A stretch of DNA of 11,675 nucleotides from Phoronis ovalis. Taxonomy: Eukaryota; Phoronida; Phoronidae. Where the stretch lies: positions 1-11,675 of the forward strand of contig JAOXYB010051245.1 of NCBI GenBank assembly GCA_028565635.1, in the 5' to 3' direction. The notes beneath the pieces are model-generated. The model was not told the origin of the DNA and did not search any database. It saw nothing but the letters and a program-made list of their open reading frames with translations. Position numbers and translations under genes: made by a program. Positions 8,746-11,675 of this stretch are shown here, in pieces. Each line of letters opens with the position of its first letter. The stretch's first letter is position 1.

Positions 8746-9771
8746 CCCTCGCACTATGGAATTCTGGGTTTAATTTGATACTGTGAGGCAAAGCAAAAAA
8801 CTAATGTTCCGTTTCCCCGTATTCGTCATCTGTGACTCGATCGCCGCCTGAGCACTCCTCACGCCGACATTAAACAGGATGTTAAACAATAAATAAAAAA
8901 AAAATGTAACAATAAGTAAAATGTACAAATAAATGTGTGTCATAAATTTCATTTATTTAAGAAAGTGCTGATGGCATTATAAGCTCTTGAGTTACAATGA
9001 TAGTGTACTGGTTCTAAACTTGCCATTTTCCATAAAAAATAATGTTGTGTTATAAATAATGAAACTTTCATTAGGTAAAGTATTTGATAAATGCAGCTTA
9101 TTATCTAGGTTTATATCTTAAGAAAAGTTTTAATTAAAATTTTATAAGAAGATATATTTCCTCTAAACTTTTTTTGAATTGGAATTACGGAACAAATGAA
9201 AAATAACATTCCTTAGTATTGCAAAAATTGCATCTATTGATAAAAGTGCATTCTCTTTTGTGAAACTGCAGCATGAGCGCAGACAATACTAAACATGTAA
9301 TGCCAAAAATGCTTGAATGGAGCTACATATTATATAATCTATTTAAAAGTTATATATTGCACTTCACCTGTCATTGTCGAAAGTTCGATAGCACTTGCGA
9401 TCGACAACATTCGCTACTATGTCGAAAATTGTTGTTTTAATTGTTTTTTTCTCTCTCCGTTGCATTTCTAGAAAAAGAGTCTAACACAATAGTAATACTG
9501 TGGTTTCAGAATTTGCATGAAACCTGTCATAGTGTCAATTCCCCATTGCAATTCCCCCGGGTCAATTCTAGCATGATGGGGGGATAATTTTGTTTTTCGT
9601 GTAAGAACAATTTTGCAAGTTATTTTTATTCGAAATCATGGTTGATTAAAGAAATCGTAAAATTGTACTGTAATTTAAAAAATGCACAAAAAAATTAGAT
9701 CGGTCTTGTCACCACTTTGTGAACTTGCAAGTATTAAAGAAAGACCCGCTCAAGGAAGCTAAAACTTTTAA

Positions 9772-9776
9772 CCAAT
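9772..9776 (+). promoter_or_regulatory. CCAAT box upstream of SHPK
   Basis: TTAACCAATCAGAC contains CCAAT in the favoured NF-Y context (purines before, CAG after), 77 bases upstream of the SHPK ATG. I see no good TATA box at the matching distance. The 5' end of the transcript is not known from sequence. Confidence 0.45.
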
Positions 9777-9812
9777 CAGACAATAGAGTCAGCTCTGTGT
9801 GCTAGCAGACGA

Positions 9813-9827
9813 ATGACCTATTTATAG
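9813..9827 (+). promoter_or_regulatory. Four-codon upstream ORF in the SHPK leader
   Basis: ATG ACC TAT TTA TAG is a minimal upstream ORF, in frame with the main start and ending 21 bases before it. TGACCTATTTAT at 9814-9825 is duplicated 15 bases later at 9829-9840, where the ATG is replaced by TTG. If the transcript starts to the left of 9813, this short ORF could lower initiation at the main ATG. Confidence 0.5.
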
Positions 9828-9848
9828 TTGACCTATTTATTGTCGAAA

Positions 9849-10471
9849 ATGGCATCCTCAAAGGATGTTTTGTTTGTTCTTGGAATAGATATTGGCTCTA
9901 CAAGTGTAAAAGTCGTCCTAGTCAACGTAACAACAGGTCACATAGCTCAAGAACTATCAAGAAAACATGACGCCACTGTTCACAGTGAGTTTGGATCCCT
10001 TGGGAGCGAGCAAGATGCTGACAAAATTCTGACTTCTTTGCAATTTTGTGTATCTGCCTTGCCGAAGGAGAAACTGTTGAAAGTAGTAAAAATTGGCATC
10101 GCTGGACAAATGCATGGTGTGCTTTTCTGGAAGAAATACGAGGCATGGACAAGAAATTCGTTCGGAAGATTTGAAGTTGGGAAAACAAGTAATTTATTCA
10201 CGTGGCAAGACGGTAGATGCACGCTTGATTTCATTAGCAGTTTGCCCAAACCGGATTCGCATTTGAGACTGTCGACAGGTCACGGATGCGCAACTATCTT
10301 TTGGCTGCAACGAAATAAACCGCATTTTTTAAATAGTTATGACTGTTCTGGAACAATTCAAGATTACGTTATCACAATGCTATGTAGTTTGGAATTCCCT
10401 GTAATGTCGGTGCACAATGCAGCAAGTTGGGGATACTTCAACACGGTTGAAAAAACTTGGAATTCAGATTT
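9849..10471 (+). CDS. SHPK: Sedoheptulokinase, first coding exon (partial)
   Basis: This FGGY-family sugar kinase transfers phosphate from ATP to sedoheptulose, giving sedoheptulose 7-phosphate for the non-oxidative pentose phosphate pathway in the cytosol. The exon encodes 207 residues plus two bases. GIDIGSTSVKVV (12-23) is the N-terminal phosphate-binding loop of the actin-like ATPase fold; GIAGQMHGVLFWK (83-95), TWQDGR (118-123), STGHGCATIFWL (142-153), GTIQDYVITMLC (168-179) and NAASWGYFN (190-198) follow in family order. GHGCATIFWL and the NAASWGYF form favour sedoheptulokinase over xylulokinase. I start it at the ATG at 9849 (AAAATGG, good Kozak context); the frame extends upstream only through TTG codons. 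It ends at the donor GTAAGG. An intact family member has about 480 residues, so some 43% is here. No later exon is visible in the window, so the gene continues to the right. Confidence 0.93.
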
Positions 10472-10577
10472 GTAAGGAAACTTTTTCATAAAAATTTTAT
10501 TACAAGTTGGTAATATGTATGTGCAAATGGTTTTATCCTTAAACTAAAAGTCCAGGTTATTATATTTGAGGGCTATA

Positions 10578-10800
10578 GGGGGGGGGGGGGGGTTCGTGAG
10601 CAGCGAGCATTGGGGTCTGTTAAGTCCGAGCAGCGAGCATTATCTTTTTGGGGATTTTTTTTGTATTTGCTTTTTTTTAGCTATTTATCTTTGGCAACCT
10701 TTTTTTTTGCTTTTTTTTCTTGCCGGGAGCTATTTCGACTTTTTTATGCTTGTTTTTTTTCTTGTTAAGTGCAAGCATTGCCAATTTTTAAGTGCGAGCA
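10578..10800 (+). repeat. G15 run, GAGCAGCGAGCATT direct repeat and T-rich tract
   Basis: Fifteen G bases (10578-10592) lead into GAGCAGCGAGCATT at 10598-10611, repeated perfectly at 10628-10641 with a 30-base period. Decayed AAGTGC(A/G)AGCAT words follow near 10770 and 10791. Between them lie five or six T-runs of 8-9 bases. The 141-codon open frame across this block has no recognisable domain and reflects the repeat composition. The style recalls CGAGC-type dispersed repeats of marine invertebrates, a resemblance from memory only. Confidence 0.6.
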
Positions 10801-10890
10801 TAGCACCATGGGGGGACCTACCCCCCTCATATTTGCATTCATTGTTCTTTTGGCACTCACAGTTAAGAAATGAGTTGCTTATAAATATAC

Positions 10891-11100
10891 CTGTCAACTT
10901 TGAAAAATGCCAGATAGGGAGATTTTCCCAGGGACACGGTAGCGAGGATGTGCCAAAGGCTAGGGGGTTCCTGCGGCATGCTCCCCCATAAAATTTTGAA
11001 AAAATGGCTTAATTTGATGCATTCTGAACTATTTTGGACTACTTTGATAGTATTCAATGTATTTTTATTTTGACCTTTTTCTAACTTATTTCATTTAAAA
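10891..11100 (+). repeat. Interspersed-repeat-like block
   Basis: From CTGTCAACTTTGAAAAATGC onward the composition changes: a GGGAGATTTTCCCAGGGACAC section, then CTAGGGGGTTCCTGCGGCATG followed by CTCCCCC and an AAAATTTTGAAAA tail. A G5 block and a C5 block around GCATGC, followed by A/T-rich tail words, resemble dispersed repeats that recur in marine invertebrate genomes. This is recognition by style, not by a database match. There is no coding capacity and the limits are approximate. Confidence 0.4.
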
Positions 11101-11166
11101 ATGACAAAAAATTATTTCCTGTCATTGTCATTTATTGCACATACCAATTTGGGCACATATCCAATA

Positions 11167-11220
11167 ATACATATATATGGGAGACTCCCGACGAGATCGG
11201 GAGCATTGACAGATATGTAT
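11167..11220. repeat. Nested inverted repeat with three competing arms
   Basis: CTCCCGA (11185-11191) pairs with TCGGGAG (11197-11203) over a 5-base loop, and the same CTCCC also pairs with GGGAG at 11179-11183 on its other side. Outer ATACATAT (11167-11174) and ATATGTAT (11213-11220) are also inverted copies. The element is about 54 bases long and GC-rich in an AT-rich setting. Confidence 0.55.
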
Positions 11221-11545
11221 AAACCTTACTTTTAAAAGACTAGGACTTTTCAATTGACTTTTTGAAATGAAGACCCCAGTTAGGGAAATGTACTGCAGGA
11301 CACATTATCTACAGATTCATCAGTTTTGTATAAGTCAGACAAATTGCATCTATGAAAAGTAATAAGTTCTTATTATATTGCCAACTTGACTAAAGTTAAT
11401 TATGAAACGTGCTATTAAAATTATTCCCGATCATATATTTTATTTATAGGATTGGATGTTGTGTTTCGTACAATACATCTATCCATTATTGTTCCGTATA
11501 CCTTCTCAACTAATGTCTGGGCTTAACCATGCATAGTCATTTTTT

Positions 11546-11675
11546 TATGCCCATCCACCATAGTGGAATGGGCATAGTGTCGTAGTGTAGGCGTCGTTGT
11601 TGTCGTCGTATGTAACACTTTCTTTGTCTCGCGATAACAGCTTCAGTTTTTACCCGATCGGTTTCATATTCGGCA
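11546..11675 (+). repeat. Palindromic head and GTC-rich start of a dispersed repeat (cut by window edge)
   Basis: TATGCCCATCCAC (11546-11558) folds onto GTGGAATGGGCATA (11563-11576) over a 4-base CATA loop, with a single bulged A. It is followed by a GTC/GTT-rich stretch (about 11578-11610) and then CTCGCGATAACAGCTTC and a CCGATCGGTTTCATATTCGG section running off the edge. A palindromic terminus followed by a CGTCGT-rich segment is a common head of molluscan dispersed repeats, from general recollection. The remainder would lie to the right. Confidence 0.5.

Larger units (their letters stand above)
8664..9848. other. Divergent spacer between globin and SHPK starts
   Basis: These 1185 bases separate two start codons that point away from each other, so both promoters must lie here or in unseen 5' exons. 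A GC-rich island of about 40 bases (8837-8875, with several CG dinucleotides) stands out from the AT-rich background. CAATTCC-type words recur at 9536, 9549 and near 9562, beside C5 and G6 runs (9554-9584). I see no exon. A 60-codon hydrophobic frame on the minus strand (8952-8770) looks like T-rich chance sequence. Confidence 0.65.
10472..11675 (+). other. SHPK: SHPK intron 1 (5' part, runs off the window)
   Basis: The intron opens with GTAAGG, and its TAA would stop the open frame at once if unspliced. No downstream exon with the C-terminal FGGY half appears before the window ends, so the intron exceeds 1.2 kb. Most of it is repeat-like: a G15 run, a CGAGC tandem, T-rich low-complexity DNA, a dispersed-repeat-like block and the palindromic head of another repeat at the right edge. 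Confidence 0.8.

Noticed and set aside
8770-8952. 60-codon minus-strand frame with a hydrophobic N-terminus, like a signal anchor
   Set aside because: It lies upstream of the globin TATA box in T-rich DNA that yields Phe, Leu and Ile by composition. There is no domain and no convincing splice link to the globin exons, although a GTGAGG lies inside it.
9828-9848. Longer SHPK N-terminus starting at 9828
   Set aside because: The codon at 9828 is TTG, not ATG. The first ATG in this frame is at 9849 in good context, and family similarity begins only after it.
10566-10991. 141-codon plus-strand open frame in SHPK intron 1
   Set aside because: It runs through G15, T-runs and repeat-like DNA. The peptide is mostly Phe, Leu and Gly from low complexity, with no recognisable domain.

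Overview
This window looks like metazoan nuclear DNA. It is AT-rich, its genes are interrupted by introns with GT/AG borders, coding sequence is sparse, and there are foldback and low-complexity repeats. The coding content and the style of the repeats (G-runs, GTC-rich tracts behind a palindromic head, a CGAGC-type tandem) best fit a marine invertebrate, most likely a bivalve mollusc. That taxonomic guess is an inference, because no sequence here names the species.

Layout, left to right. (1) Positions 1-215: the end of an intron and a probable last coding exon of an unrecognised plus-strand gene (74-215). (2) Positions 216-3844: AT-rich intergenic DNA and presumed 3' flanks, with a G11 run, a short G-rich 21-bp tandem, a CA microsatellite and a compact foldback at 3347-3397. 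(3) Positions 3845-8663, minus strand: a complete three-exon globin gene. I assembled it by reading the splice sites; only its middle exon is an obvious open frame. The exons are 8569-8663, 4569-4797 and 3845-3976. They join at phase 2 and phase 0, the two classical globin intron positions B12.2 and G7.0, and give a 151-residue intracellular globin with distal and proximal histidines. Intron 1 is 3.77 kb and holds several small inverted repeats. A TATAAATA box lies 75 bases upstream of the ATG. (4) Positions 8664-9848: a divergent intergenic spacer of 1.2 kb. (5) Positions 9849-10471, plus strand: the first coding exon of sedoheptulokinase (SHPK), an FGGY-family sugar kinase, ending at a GTAAGG donor. 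The rest of the gene lies beyond the window. (6) Positions 10472-11675: SHPK intron 1, rich in dispersed-repeat material (G15, CGAGC tandem, an interspersed-repeat-like block, a three-arm GGGAG/CTCCC hairpin, and a palindromic repeat head at the right edge).

The globin and the sedoheptulokinase are transcribed away from each other across the 1.2-kb spacer; the globin and the left-hand gene converge tail to tail. Nothing in the sequence shows that the two enzymes work together. A link through pentose-phosphate-derived NADPH and globin redox chemistry is only speculation. I see no CRISPR array, prokaryotic operon, complete transposase gene, rRNA or convincing tRNA. No undescribed system is evident. 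The most valuable results are the hand-assembled globin gene, the corrected SHPK start with a four-codon upstream ORF, and the small foldback elements.
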